64,000 nt of DNA from Streptomyces rapamycinicus NRRL 5491 (GCF_024298965.1 NZ_CP085193.1:3162001-3226000), one strand, 5' to 3'; counted from the stretch's first letter, positions 34,066 to 42,434 are shown. The notes: generated by a model not told the origin, from the sequence alone. Numbers and translations: made by a program.

Positions 34066-35454
34066 ATGCTCACCAATGATCGTCTCGGCCCGCTCCATCG
34101 CTCACGCACCCTGGCCCCACCGGGCTGGAGCCGCTGGCTGGTGCCGCCCGCCGCCCTGGCCGTCCATCTCTCCATCGGCCAGGCCTACGCGTGGAGCGTG
34201 TTCAAGCCGCCCCTGGAGTCCTCGCTGGACCTCTCGGGCACGGCCAGCGCGCTCCCCTTCCAGCTGGGCATCGTGATGCTCGGCCTGTCCGCCGCCTTCG
34301 GCGGCACGCTCGTGGAGCGCAACGGCCCGCGCTGGGCGATGTTCGTCTCCCTCGTCTGCTTCTCCTCCGGCTTCCTCGTCGCCGCGCTCGGCGCGGCCAC
34401 CAGCCAGTACTGGCTGGTGGTCCTCGGCTACGGCTTCATCGGCGGGATCGGTCTTGGCATCGGTTACATCTCCCCCGTCTCCACGCTGATGAAGTGGTTC
34501 CCCGACCGGCCCGGCATGGCCACCGGCATCGCCATCATGGGATTCGGCGGCGGGGCGCTCATCGCCTCGCCCTGGTCCAGCAAGCTGCTGGAGCACTTCG
34601 GCACCGACAACGGCGGCATCGCCGCCACCTTCCTGGTCCACGGCGTGACCTACGCGGTCTTCATGGCCCTCGGCGTACTGCTGGTGCGCGTACCGCCCGA
34701 GGGCTGGCGGCCCGCCGGCTGGGAACCGCCGCAGGAGCAGGGGCACATGATCAGCACGGCCGACGTCTCCGCGCGCAACGCCATCCGCACCCCGCAGTTC
34801 TGGTTCCTGTGGGTGGTGCTGTGCATGAACGTGACGGCGGGCATCGGCATCCTGGAGAAGGCCGCGCCCATGATCGGCGACTACTTCAAGGACACCGACA
34901 CCCCCGTGACCGCCACCGCGGCGGCCGGTTTCGTCGCCCTGCTGTCGGCGGCCAACATGGCCGGGCGGCTGGTGTGGTCGTCCACCTCCGACCTCATCGG
35001 GCGCAAGAACATGTACCGGGTCTACCTGGGCGTGGGCGCGCTGATGTATCTGGCCATCTCGCAGCTCGGGGACTCCTCCAAGCCCCTGTTCGTGGTGTGC
35101 GCGCTGGTGATCCTCTCCTTCTACGGCGGCGGCTTCTCGACCGTTCCGGCGTATCTGAAGGACCTGTTCGGCACCTATCAGGTGGGCGCGATCCACGGGC
35201 GGCTGCTCACCGCGTGGTCGGTGGCCGGCGTCCTCGGCCCGTACATCGTCAACAAGGTGGCCGACCACCAGGAGGAGGCGGGGAAGACCGGCCCCGGGCT
35301 GTACTCGCTCTCGCTCACCATCATGATCGCGCTGCTGATCGTCGGCTTCGTCGCCAACGAGCTGATACGGCCGGTCCATCCGCGCTTCCACGAACCGGCC
35401 CCGGCGGCGGCCGAGCCCGAGGCGGCCCCCGCCGAGAAGGGAGGGGACCGATGA
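34066..35454 (+). CDS. OFA-family oxalate/formate antiporter (MFS), second copy
   Basis: The 462-residue membrane protein has about 12 helices and OFA motifs (SIGQAYAWSVFKPPLE, GIGLGIGYISPVSTLMKWFPDRPGMATGIAIMGFGGGA, GRLVWSSTSDLIGRKN). It is clearly diverged from the copy at 10491-11882, so this is not a recent duplication. The ATG at 34066 is used. A longer frame from 33958 would cross the putative operator and begins with unlike sequence. The ribosome-binding site is weak. The stop overlaps the start of a 40-residue ORF (ATGA). It probably exchanges formate and oxalate across the membrane. Confidence 0.88.
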   Translation: MLTNDRLGPLHRSRTLAPPGWSRWLVPPAALAVHLSIGQAYAWSVFKPPLESSLDLSGTASALPFQLGIVMLGLSAAFGGTLVERNGPRWAMFVSLVCFSSGFLVAALGAATSQYWLVVLGYGFIGGIGLGIGYISPVSTLMKWFPDRPGMATGIAIMGFGGGALIASPWSSKLLEHFGTDNGGIAATFLVHGVTYAVFMALGVLLVRVPPEGWRPAGWEPPQEQGHMISTADVSARNAIRTPQFWFLWVVLCMNVTAGIGILEKAAPMIGDYFKDTDTPVTATAAAGFVALLSAANMAGRLVWSSTSDLIGRKNMYRVYLGVGALMYLAISQLGDSSKPLFVVCALVILSFYGGGFSTVPAYLKDLFGTYQVGAIHGRLLTAWSVAGVLGPYIVNKVADHQEEAGKTGPGLYSLSLTIMIALLIVGFVANELIRPVHPRFHEPAPAAAEPEAAPAEKGGDR

Positions 35455-35573
35455 CCGAGCCCACCAGGAACCGCACCGCGCTGACCGTGGCCGTCTGGGC
35501 CTGGGTAGTGCTGCCCTTCGGGTACGGGGTCTACGAACTCGTCCAGAAGGCCACCCAGCTCTTCACCGACTGA
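35451..35573 (+). CDS. MFS transporter small subunit-like protein (40 residues)
   Basis: This very short ORF (MTEPTRNRTALTVAVWAWV... KATQLFTD) encodes one transmembrane helix (about residues 10-30) with a charged N-terminal tail. Its ATG overlaps the antiporter stop by 4 nt, and GGGAGGGGACC precedes it, giving a strong ribosome-binding site. Small single-helix proteins encoded directly after OFA antiporters are known as MFS small subunits. The tight coupling here supports a role as a partner of the upstream transporter. Confidence 0.75.
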   Translation: MTEPTRNRTALTVAVWAWVVLPFGYGVYELVQKATQLFTD

Positions 35574-35640
35574 GCTCGCTCCACCGTCCGGGGCTCCATC
35601 ACCCAGAGACCGAAGGGGGGTTGAGGTGTCGTCCGACTCC

Positions 35641-35681
35641 TTGACCCCCTTCTCGGGCATACTGTATTCAATATTCAGTAG
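35641..35681 (+). promoter_or_regulatory. Promoter of the panE-fdh operon with palindromic operator
   Basis: A -35 element TTGACC (35641-35646), an 18-bp spacer and TATTCA (35665-35670) form a plausible promoter. ACTGTATTCAAT (35661-35672) overlaps the -10 element just as in the oxc promoter. It lies inside an imperfect 21-bp palindrome, TACTG-N11-CAGTA (35660-35680), typical of a dimeric GntR repressor. The panE start is 47 nt downstream of the palindrome. Confidence 0.65.
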
Positions 35682-35727
35682 ACGATACTCATACGCTCGG
35701 TCCCCTCAACCGAACGGAGAGTCCCAC

Positions 35728-36726
35728 ATGAAAGTCGCAGTAGTCGGTGCCGGTGCGATCGGCGCCTTCGTCGGAGCCGCACTGCACCGCGCGGGCGCCG
35801 AGGTCCATCTGCTCGCCCGTGGCCCGCATCTGGCGGCCCTGCGGGCGGGCGGCGTGGTGGTGCGCAGCCCCCGTCCGGACCTGGACTTCACCGCGCATCC
35901 GGCCGCCACCGACGATCCGGCCGACATCGGCCCGGTCGATTACGTCTTCCTGGGCCTGAAGGCCACCTCGTACGCGGCGTGCGGGCCGCTCGTACACCCC
36001 CTGCTCCATGACCGTACGGCCGTCATCGCGGCCCAGAACGGAATCCCCTGGTGGTATTTCCACGGGCTCGACGGTCCGTTGGCCGGCCACCGGATCGAAT
36101 CCATCGACCCGGGCGGCGCGGTCTCGGCCACGCTCCCCCGAAGACGCGCGATCGGCTGCGTCGTCTACGTGGCCACCGAGATCGAAGCGCCCGGCGTGGT
36201 ACGCCACTTGGAGGGCACCCGCTTCTCCATCGGCGAGCCCGACGGCAGCGTCTCCCGGCGCTGCCTCGAGTTCAGCGAGGCGATGTGCGCGGGCGGACTC
36301 AAATGCCCTGTCGAGCGCGATCTGCGCAAGGACATCTGGATCAAGCTGCTCGGCAACATCTCCTTCAACCCGATCAGCGCGCTCGCCCGCGCCACCATGG
36401 GCCAGATCTGCCGCCACTCCGACACCCGCGCACTCGTCGAGGCGATGATGCGGGAGACGCTCGCCGTCGCCGCCGCCGTCGGCTGCCACCCCGCCATCTC
36501 CATCGAGCGGCGGCTGACCGGCGCCGAGCGCGTCGGCGACCACAAGACCTCGACTCTCCAGGACCTGGAGAAGGGCAAGCCACTCGAACTCGACGTACTG
36601 CTCGCCGCCGTCGTCGAACTCGCCGGTCTCACCGACACCCCCGTACCCACCCTGCGCGCCGTGCACGCCCTCGCCGATCTGCTCTCGGCGACCAGCACCG
36701 GCGCCGGCCTTCCGGACGCCGCATGA
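35728..36726 (+). CDS. Ketopantoate reductase (PanE/ApbA) family oxidoreductase
   Basis: The 332-residue protein has the NADP-binding start KVAVVGAGAIGAFVG, followed by VDYVFLGLKATSYAA and AAQNGIPWWYFHG. The C-terminal helical domain has the conserved Lys/Asn/Glu region (RKDIWIKLLGNISFNPISALARATMGQI). The true PanE reaction reduces ketopantoate to pantoate. This one starts the formate dehydrogenase operon, 27 nt upstream of the catalytic subunit. A role in reducing a C2-C3 keto acid linked to oxalate use, or in supplying pantothenate for CoA, is equally possible. ATG 35728 with GGAGAG upstream is preferred over a longer frame. Confidence 0.82.
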   Translation: MKVAVVGAGAIGAFVGAALHRAGAEVHLLARGPHLAALRAGGVVVRSPRPDLDFTAHPAATDDPADIGPVDYVFLGLKATSYAACGPLVHPLLHDRTAVIAAQNGIPWWYFHGLDGPLAGHRIESIDPGGAVSATLPRRRAIGCVVYVATEIEAPGVVRHLEGTRFSIGEPDGSVSRRCLEFSEAMCAGGLKCPVERDLRKDIWIKLLGNISFNPISALARATMGQICRHSDTRALVEAMMRETLAVAAAVGCHPAISIERRLTGAERVGDHKTSTLQDLEKGKPLELDVLLAAVVELAGLTDTPVPTLRAVHALADLLSATSTGAGLPDAA

Positions 36727-36753
36727 CGGCGTGACCGCCGTAAGGAGCCCGTC

Positions 36754-38703
36754 GTGGCCCGTAACCGCCAACGCAACCGACAGCAGAAGCAGTACCCGCG
36801 GCTGACCCACCCCCTGGTGCGGGACTCAGTGAGCGGAGAGCTCCGCCGCGCCTCCTGGGACGAGGCGCTCAGCCGGGCCGCCGCCGGGTTCCGGGCCGTG
36901 ACGGCGGCCCACGGGCCCGACGCGTTCGGCATGTTCTCCTGCGCCCGCGCCACCAACGAGATGAACTACGTGGCCCAGAAGTTCACCCGGGTGGTGATCG
37001 GCACCAACAATGTCGACTCCTGCAACCGCACCTGCCACGCGCCCAGCGTCGCGGGGCTGTCCGCAGTCTTCGGCTCCGGCGGCGGCACCTCGTCGTACGG
37101 GGAGGTCGAGGACACCGACCTCATCGTGATGTGGGGCTCCAACGCCCGCTTCGCGCACCCGATCTTCTTCCATCACGTCCTCAAGGGCATCCACAACGGC
37201 GCCCGGATGTACGCCGTCGACCCGCGCCGCACCTCGACCGCCGAATGGGCGGAGAGCTGGCTGGGGCTGAACGTCGGCACCGACATCCCGCTCGCCCACG
37301 CCGTGGGCCGCGAGATCATCCACGCCGGGCTCGCCAACCGGGCCTTCATCGAGCGCGCGACCACCGGCTTCGAGGAGTACGCGGCCCATGTCGAGCCCTG
37401 GACGCTGAGCGTCGCGGAGAAGGTCACCGGCGTCCCGGCGGACGCCATCCGCGATCTCGCGCACGCCTACGCCACCGCCGAGCGCGCCCAGCTGTGCTGG
37501 ACGCTCGGCATCACCGAGCACCACAACGGCACCGACAACGTCCGGGCGCTGATCAACCTCTCCCTGCTGACCGGCCACATCGGCCGGTACGGCTGCGGGC
37601 TCCAGCCGCTGCGCGGCCAGAACAACGTCCAGGGCGGCGGCGACATGGGCGCCATCCCCAACCGGCTGCCCGGCTTCCAGGACATCCTGGACCCGCCCGT
37701 CCGGTCCAAGTTCGAGCGCGCCTGGGACGTGGTCATCCAGCCGCGCTACGGGCTGAACCTCACCGAGATGTTCGAGGCCATGGAGGCGGGCGAACTGCGC
37801 GCCGTCTACTGCGTCGGCGAGAACCCGGCCCAGTCCGAGGCCGACACCGAACAGGCCGTCCGGCGGCTGGAGTCGCTGGAGCACCTGGTGGTGCAGGACA
37901 TCTTCCTCACCCGGACCGCCGAGCTGGCCGATGTGGTGCTCCCGGCGACCGCCGGCTGGTGCGAGACGGAGGGCACCACCACCAACAGCGAGCGGCGCGT
38001 CCAGCGGGTGCGCAAGGCCGTGGAGCCGCCGGGCGAGGCGCGCGAGGACATCGACATCATCTGCGAGCTGGCGCGGCGGCTCGGCCACGACTGGAAGTTC
38101 GAGGGCGCGGAGGAGGTGTGGAACGAGCTGCGCGACGTCTCCCCGGACCACTTCGGCATGACCTACGAGCGGCTGGAGGAGCACCAGGGCATCCAGTGGC
38201 CCTGCCCCAGCACCGACCGCCTCGAACCCACCTATCTGCACAGCCGCCTGTGGGAGAACGATCCGGCGCTGCGCGGCCCGCTCGCCCCCTTCGGCCCGGT
38301 GAAGCACGATCCGCCGGTCGATCTGACCGATGACGCCTTCCCGATCCGGCTCACCACGGGACGGCGCCTGGACTCGTACAACACCGGGGTGCAGAGCGGC
38401 GGATTCGCCTCTCCGCTGCGGCGCGGCGAGTACATCGAGCTGTGCCCGGAGGACGCGGCCCGCTACCGGGTGGAGGCCGAGGAACGGGTGCGGGTCTCCT
38501 CGCGGCGCGGTTCGGTGGTGGCGCCGGTGTGGATCGATCCCGGGCTGCGGCCGGGGCTCGCCTTCATGACCATGCACTTCCCCGACGAGGTGGACACCAA
38601 CTCCCTGACGATCGAGGCGAACTGCCCGATCGCGGGGACGGCGGAGTTCAAGGCGTCGGCCATAAGGATCGAGAAGATTCCCGTGACCGCCGTAAGGAGC
38701 TGA
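36754..38703 (+). CDS. Formate dehydrogenase catalytic (molybdopterin) subunit lacking the N-terminal Fe4S4 domain
   Basis: The 649-residue protein covers the molybdopterin domains II-IV of FdhF/FdsA. The Mo ligand is Cys94, followed by His95 (SCNRTCHAPSVAGL). It is a cysteine, not selenocysteine. Other landmarks are LIVMWGSNARFAHP, GTDNVRALINLSLLTGHIGRYGCG and the C-terminal dinucleotide-binding domain (FPIRLTTGRRLDSYNTG). The usual first 50-60 residues with the CxxCxxxC cluster are absent and replaced by a basic tail (MARNRQRNRQQKQ). The missing piece is fused to the subunit at 40541-41413. The GTG start has TAAGGAG seven bases upstream. The next gene starts 2 nt after the stop. Confidence 0.92.
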   Translation: MARNRQRNRQQKQYPRLTHPLVRDSVSGELRRASWDEALSRAAAGFRAVTAAHGPDAFGMFSCARATNEMNYVAQKFTRVVIGTNNVDSCNRTCHAPSVAGLSAVFGSGGGTSSYGEVEDTDLIVMWGSNARFAHPIFFHHVLKGIHNGARMYAVDPRRTSTAEWAESWLGLNVGTDIPLAHAVGREIIHAGLANRAFIERATTGFEEYAAHVEPWTLSVAEKVTGVPADAIRDLAHAYATAERAQLCWTLGITEHHNGTDNVRALINLSLLTGHIGRYGCGLQPLRGQNNVQGGGDMGAIPNRLPGFQDILDPPVRSKFERAWDVVIQPRYGLNLTEMFEAMEAGELRAVYCVGENPAQSEADTEQAVRRLESLEHLVVQDIFLTRTAELADVVLPATAGWCETEGTTTNSERRVQRVRKAVEPPGEAREDIDIICELARRLGHDWKFEGAEEVWNELRDVSPDHFGMTYERLEEHQGIQWPCPSTDRLEPTYLHSRLWENDPALRGPLAPFGPVKHDPPVDLTDDAFPIRLTTGRRLDSYNTGVQSGGFASPLRRGEYIELCPEDAARYRVEAEERVRVSSRRGSVVAPVWIDPGLRPGLAFMTMHFPDEVDTNSLTIEANCPIAGTAEFKASAIRIEKIPVTAVRS

Positions 38704-38705
38704 TC

Positions 38706-40544
38706 GTGGATCTGCGGTTCGGTGACAGCAAGCCCACCGACGAGGAGCGGGCCGCGGTCGACGCGCTGCTCGGCCCGCCCGAGTCCGCATGGGAGGGCGC
38801 GGACGACCGTACGGACACGGATCTGCGCTGGGCGCGCGGCGGCCGCGAGGCACGGGAGCGGCGCGAGCTGCTGTTGCCCGGGCTGCACGCCCTCAACGAC
38901 CGGGTGGGCTGGATAAGCGAGGGCGGCCTGGACTATCTGTGCCGCCGGCTGACGGTCCCTCCGGCCGAGGGCTACGGGGTGGCGACCTTCTACGCGATGT
39001 TCGCGGTGAAACCCCGTCCGGCGACCGTCGTCCACGTCTGTACGGATCTGGCGTGCGCCGCCGGGGGCTCCGCCCAGGTGTGCGCGGAACTCGAACGGGA
39101 CGTGGGCCCGGCGGGCTCGGCGGGGTCCGGGGCCGCCTGGCAGCCCAGCCCGTGCCTGGGCCTGTGCGAACGCGCCCCGGCGGCCCTGGCGATCCGCGCG
39201 GGCGAGACTCCGCAGACCGCGGTCGTCGCCCCCGCCACCGCCGGGGCGGTCGCCGACGCGGCGTCGGCGCCGCACGAGGCCGCGGCCGAACCGCCCGCGG
39301 CGGCCGCGGTCCCCCAGGCCTGCACCGACGGCCTGGTGCTGCTGCGCCGGGTCGGAGTTGTCGACCCGGGGTCGCTGGACGACTACCGCGCCCACGGCGG
39401 ATACGCCGCTCTGCGGCGCGCGTTCGCGCTCGGGCCCGCCGGGGTGATCCGGGAGGTGACCGAGGCGGGTCTGGTCGGACGGGGCGGGGCCGCGTTCCCG
39501 ACCGGGCGGAAGTGGTCGGCCACCGCCCAGCAGCCCGACCATCCGCACTATCTGGTCTGCAACGCCGACGAGAGCGAACCGGGCACCTTCAAGGACCGGG
39601 TCCTGATGGAGGGCGATCCCTACGCCCTCATCGAGGCCATGACCGTCGCGGGCTACGCCACCGGGGCCCACCGCGGCTATCTGTATCTGCGCGGCGAGTA
39701 CCCCCGGGCGCTGCGCCGGCTGCGCACCGCCATCGACCGGGCCCGGTCCCGTGGCTTCCTCGGTAAGGACGTGATGGGCCAGGGGTTCGCGTTCGACATC
39801 GAGATCCGGCGCGGCGCGGGTGCGTACATCTGCGGCGAGGAGACCGCGATCTTCAACTCGATCGAGGGGCAGCGCGGTGAACCGCGCAGCAAACCACCCT
39901 TCCCGGTGGAGAAGGGGCTGTTCGGCAAGCCGACCGCGGTCAACAACGTGGAGACCCTGGTCAATGTGTTGCCGATTCTGATCGAGGGCGCGCCGGCGTA
40001 CGCCCGTACCGGCACCGGCACCTCGACCGGCACCAAGCTGTTCTGCGTCTCCGGCACGGTCGCCCGGCCCGGCGTCTACGAGCTGCCGTTCGGGGCGACG
40101 CTGCGGGAGCTGCTGGAGCTCGCGGGGCCGCCCGAGGCCCTGCGCGCGGTGCTGCTCGGCGGCGCGGCGGGCGGTTTCGTACGCCCCGACGAACTGGACG
40201 TCCCGCTCACCTTCGAGGGCACGCGCGCCGCGGGCACCACGCTCGGCTCGGGGGTCGTGCTGGTGCTGGACGAGGGCGTCGAGCTGCCCCGCATCCTGCT
40301 GCGCATCGCGGAGTTCTTCCGCGACGAGTCCTGCGGCCAGTGCGTCCCCTGCCGGGTCGGCACCGTACGGCAGGAGGAGGCGCTGCACCGGCTCAAGGAC
40401 CGTACGGGCGCCGCCGCGGCCGGGGACATCGCGCTGCTGCGCGAGGTCGGCCAGGCCATGCGGGACGCCTCGATCTGCGGTCTGGGCCAGACCGCCTGGA
40501 ACGCCGTGGAGTCCGCCATCGACCGCCTGGGAGCCTTCAAGTGA
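38706..40544 (+). CDS. Fused NuoE-NuoF-type diaphorase subunit of NAD-dependent formate dehydrogenase
   Basis: The 612-residue protein joins two subunits that are usually separate. Residues 1-165 are a NuoE/FdsG thioredoxin-like [2Fe-2S] domain with Cys112, Cys117, Cys150 and Cys154. After an Ala/Pro linker, about 210-612 is NuoF/FdsB. It has FMN/NADH motifs GLVGRGGAAFPTGRKW and CNADESEPGTFKDR, a SLBB-type domain, and a C-terminal [4Fe-4S] site SCGQCVPC plus ICGLG. It passes electrons from the iron-sulfur chain to NAD. The GTG at 38706 follows the ribosome-binding site TAAGGAGC, and its end overlaps the next start (GTGA). Confidence 0.92.
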   Translation: MDLRFGDSKPTDEERAAVDALLGPPESAWEGADDRTDTDLRWARGGREARERRELLLPGLHALNDRVGWISEGGLDYLCRRLTVPPAEGYGVATFYAMFAVKPRPATVVHVCTDLACAAGGSAQVCAELERDVGPAGSAGSGAAWQPSPCLGLCERAPAALAIRAGETPQTAVVAPATAGAVADAASAPHEAAAEPPAAAAVPQACTDGLVLLRRVGVVDPGSLDDYRAHGGYAALRRAFALGPAGVIREVTEAGLVGRGGAAFPTGRKWSATAQQPDHPHYLVCNADESEPGTFKDRVLMEGDPYALIEAMTVAGYATGAHRGYLYLRGEYPRALRRLRTAIDRARSRGFLGKDVMGQGFAFDIEIRRGAGAYICGEETAIFNSIEGQRGEPRSKPPFPVEKGLFGKPTAVNNVETLVNVLPILIEGAPAYARTGTGTSTGTKLFCVSGTVARPGVYELPFGATLRELLELAGPPEALRAVLLGGAAGGFVRPDELDVPLTFEGTRAAGTTLGSGVVLVLDEGVELPRILLRIAEFFRDESCGQCVPCRVGTVRQEEALHRLKDRTGAAAAGDIALLREVGQAMRDASICGLGQTAWNAVESAIDRLGAFK

Positions 40545-41413
40545 CCGCGATACCGCTGCGACCCCCGCGCCGACTGGTCGACCTCACCCTGGACGGCGAG
40601 CCGGTCCGCGCCCCGGAGGGCAGCACCCTGCTGGACGCGTGCCGCGCCGCGGGCAAGGACGTCCCGACCCTGTGTCAGGGCGACACGCTCACCCCGAAGA
40701 ACGCCTGCCGGGTGTGCGTGGTGGAGGTGGAAGGCGCCCGCACCCTCGCCCCCGCCTGCTCCCGCCGGGTGGAGCAGGGCATGGAGGTGCGCACGGACAC
40801 CGAGCGGGCCCGGCACAGCCGTAAGGTCGTCCTGGAGCTGCTGGCCTCCTCCACCGACATGTCCACGACCCCGCGCGCCGCCGAGTGGATCGAGGAGTAC
40901 GGGGCCGAGCCGGAACGCTTCGGCGCGGACGCCGCCCGGGTGGACGAGGAGCCGAAGGTCGACAACGACCTGTACGTCCGCGACTACGACAAATGCATCC
41001 TCTGCTACAAGTGCGTGGACGCCTGCGGTGAGCAGTGGCAGAACACCTTCGCCATCGCGGTCGCGGGCCGCGGCTTCGACGCCCGGATCTCCACCGAGCA
41101 CGACGTGCCCCTCACCGACTCCGCGTGCGTCTACTGCGGCAACTGCATCGAGGTCTGCCCGACCGGCGCCCTGAGCTTCAAGACGGAGTTCGACATGCGG
41201 GAGGCCGGGACGTGGGACGAGGCGGCCCAGACGGAGACGACCACGGTGTGCGCCTACTGTGGTGTGGGCTGCAACCTCACCCTCCATGTGCAGGAGAATG
41301 AGATCGTGAAGGTCACCTCGCCGCACGACAATCCCGTCACCCACGGGAACCTGTGCATCAAGGGCCGTTTCGGGTACCAGCACGTACAGAACCACGCACA
41401 GAACCGGGACTGA
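40541..41413 (+). CDS. Iron-sulfur subunit of formate dehydrogenase: NuoG-like head fused to the FdhF Fe4S4 domain
   Basis: The 290-residue electron-transfer protein has three parts. A plant-type [2Fe-2S] domain has Cys45, Cys56, Cys59 and Cys73. A bacterial ferredoxin domain has two [4Fe-4S] motifs (Cys152/155/158/162 and Cys196/199/202/206). A C-terminal molybdopterin-oxidoreductase Fe4S4 domain has Cys237, Cys240, Cys244 and Cys272 with Lys274 (VCAYCGVGCN, then LCIKGRFGYQHVQ). The His-Cys [4Fe-4S] site normally following the first domain is missing (LLASSTDMSTTP instead). With the 36754-38703 product it reconstitutes one FdsA chain in two pieces. Confidence 0.92.
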   Translation: MTAIPLRPPRRLVDLTLDGEPVRAPEGSTLLDACRAAGKDVPTLCQGDTLTPKNACRVCVVEVEGARTLAPACSRRVEQGMEVRTDTERARHSRKVVLELLASSTDMSTTPRAAEWIEEYGAEPERFGADAARVDEEPKVDNDLYVRDYDKCILCYKCVDACGEQWQNTFAIAVAGRGFDARISTEHDVPLTDSACVYCGNCIEVCPTGALSFKTEFDMREAGTWDEAAQTETTTVCAYCGVGCNLTLHVQENEIVKVTSPHDNPVTHGNLCIKGRFGYQHVQNHAQNRD

Positions 41414-41418
41414 TCGAC

Positions 41419-42285
41419 ATGGGACGGGTCACCGAGCGACGCCGCGTCATCCGCATCCGGGACGGGGCGGTCAGCACCCGGCCGGACACCCTCGTGGCGG
41501 AGGAGCCGCTGGAGATCCGGCTGAACGGCAAACCACTGGCCATCACCATGCGCACTCCGGGCGACGACTTCGCCCTCGCCGCCGGATTCCTGGTGAGCGA
41601 GGGCGTCCTCGGGCGCGCGGACGAGCTGGCGAACATCGTCTACTGCGCGGGCGCCACCCAGGACGGTTCCAACACCTACAACGTGGTGGACGTGACGCTG
41701 GCCCCGGGCGTACCGGTCCCGGACATCACGCTGGAGCGCAATGTCTACACGACCTCGTCCTGCGGTCTGTGCGGCAAGGCCAGCCTGGACGCGGTCCGGA
41801 CGACCGCGCGCTGGCCGCTGGCGGACGGCCTCGAGGACGCCGGGGGCTCCGCCGTCCGGCTCGACCCGGAGACGCTCTCCGTACTCCCTGACCGGCTCCG
41901 CGCGGCGCAGCGCGTCTTCGACCGGACCGGCGGTCTGCACGCGGCGGCGCTGTTCAGCCCGGACGGCGAGCTGCTGGACCTGCGGGAGGACGTGGGGCGG
42001 CACAACGCGGTGGACAAGCTGGTGGGACGGGCACTCCAGCAGGGCCTGCTGCCGCTGTCGGGATCGGTGCTGATGGTCTCGGGGCGCGCCTCCTTCGAAC
42101 TGGCACAGAAGGCCGTGATGGCGGGGATCCCGGTGCTGGCGGCGGTGTCGGCGCCCTCCTCGCTGGCCGTGGATCTGGCGGCGGAGACGGGGCTGACCCT
42201 GGTCGGCTTCCTCCGCGGCACCTCGATGAACGTGTACGCGGGAGAGCAGCGGCTCGCCCTGCGGACAGCGGTCGGCGGGGCCTGA
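41419..42285 (+). CDS. fdhD: Formate dehydrogenase accessory sulfurtransferase FdhD
   Basis: The 288-residue protein has the sulfur-relay motif Cys115-x-x-Cys118 (TTSSCGLCGK) and the conserved VGRHNAVDKLVGRAL segment. FdhD carries sulfur from a cysteine desulfurase to the molybdenum cofactor, needed for formate dehydrogenase activity. It is the last gene of the operon, 5 nt after the iron-sulfur subunit, and a strong terminator follows. ATG 41419 is used; a longer upstream frame overlaps the previous gene. Confidence 0.94.
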   Translation: MGRVTERRRVIRIRDGAVSTRPDTLVAEEPLEIRLNGKPLAITMRTPGDDFALAAGFLVSEGVLGRADELANIVYCAGATQDGSNTYNVVDVTLAPGVPVPDITLERNVYTTSSCGLCGKASLDAVRTTARWPLADGLEDAGGSAVRLDPETLSVLPDRLRAAQRVFDRTGGLHAAALFSPDGELLDLREDVGRHNAVDKLVGRALQQGLLPLSGSVLMVSGRASFELAQKAVMAGIPVLAAVSAPSSLAVDLAAETGLTLVGFLRGTSMNVYAGEQRLALRTAVGGA

Positions 42286-42314
42286 GGAGCGGTCCGCCCG
42301 CTGCACGGGTTGGC

Positions 42315-42354
42315 GGGCCGGCCGACGGGGAGCGCCCCCTGCGTCGGCCGGCCC
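42315..42354 (+). terminator. Terminator of the formate dehydrogenase operon
   Basis: The perfect 13-bp stem GGGCCGGCCGACG (42315-42327) and CGTCGGCCGGCCC (42342-42354) has a 14-nt loop and lies 29 nt after fdhD. There is no U-run. It separates the operon from the tetR promoter. Confidence 0.7.
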
Positions 42355-42397
42355 CTACCGGGCCCGGTGGCTCCGTTGCCTTCACTCGAAAGTGTTC

Positions 42398-42428
42398 TTG
42401 ACCGCTCGTTCTGGTTAGGTGCTACGGT
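42398..42428 (+). promoter_or_regulatory. tetR promoter with TetR operator half
   Basis: TTGACC (42398-42403), a 19-bp spacer and TACGGT (42423-42428) form a promoter 6 nt before the tetR ATG, so the transcript would be leaderless. TGACCGCTCGTT (42399-42410) covers the -35 box. Its reverse complement AACGAGCGGTCA matches AACGATCGGTCA at 43073-43084, before the neighbouring MFS gene, at 11 of 12 bases. Confidence 0.6.
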
Positions 42429-42434
42429 TGGGTC

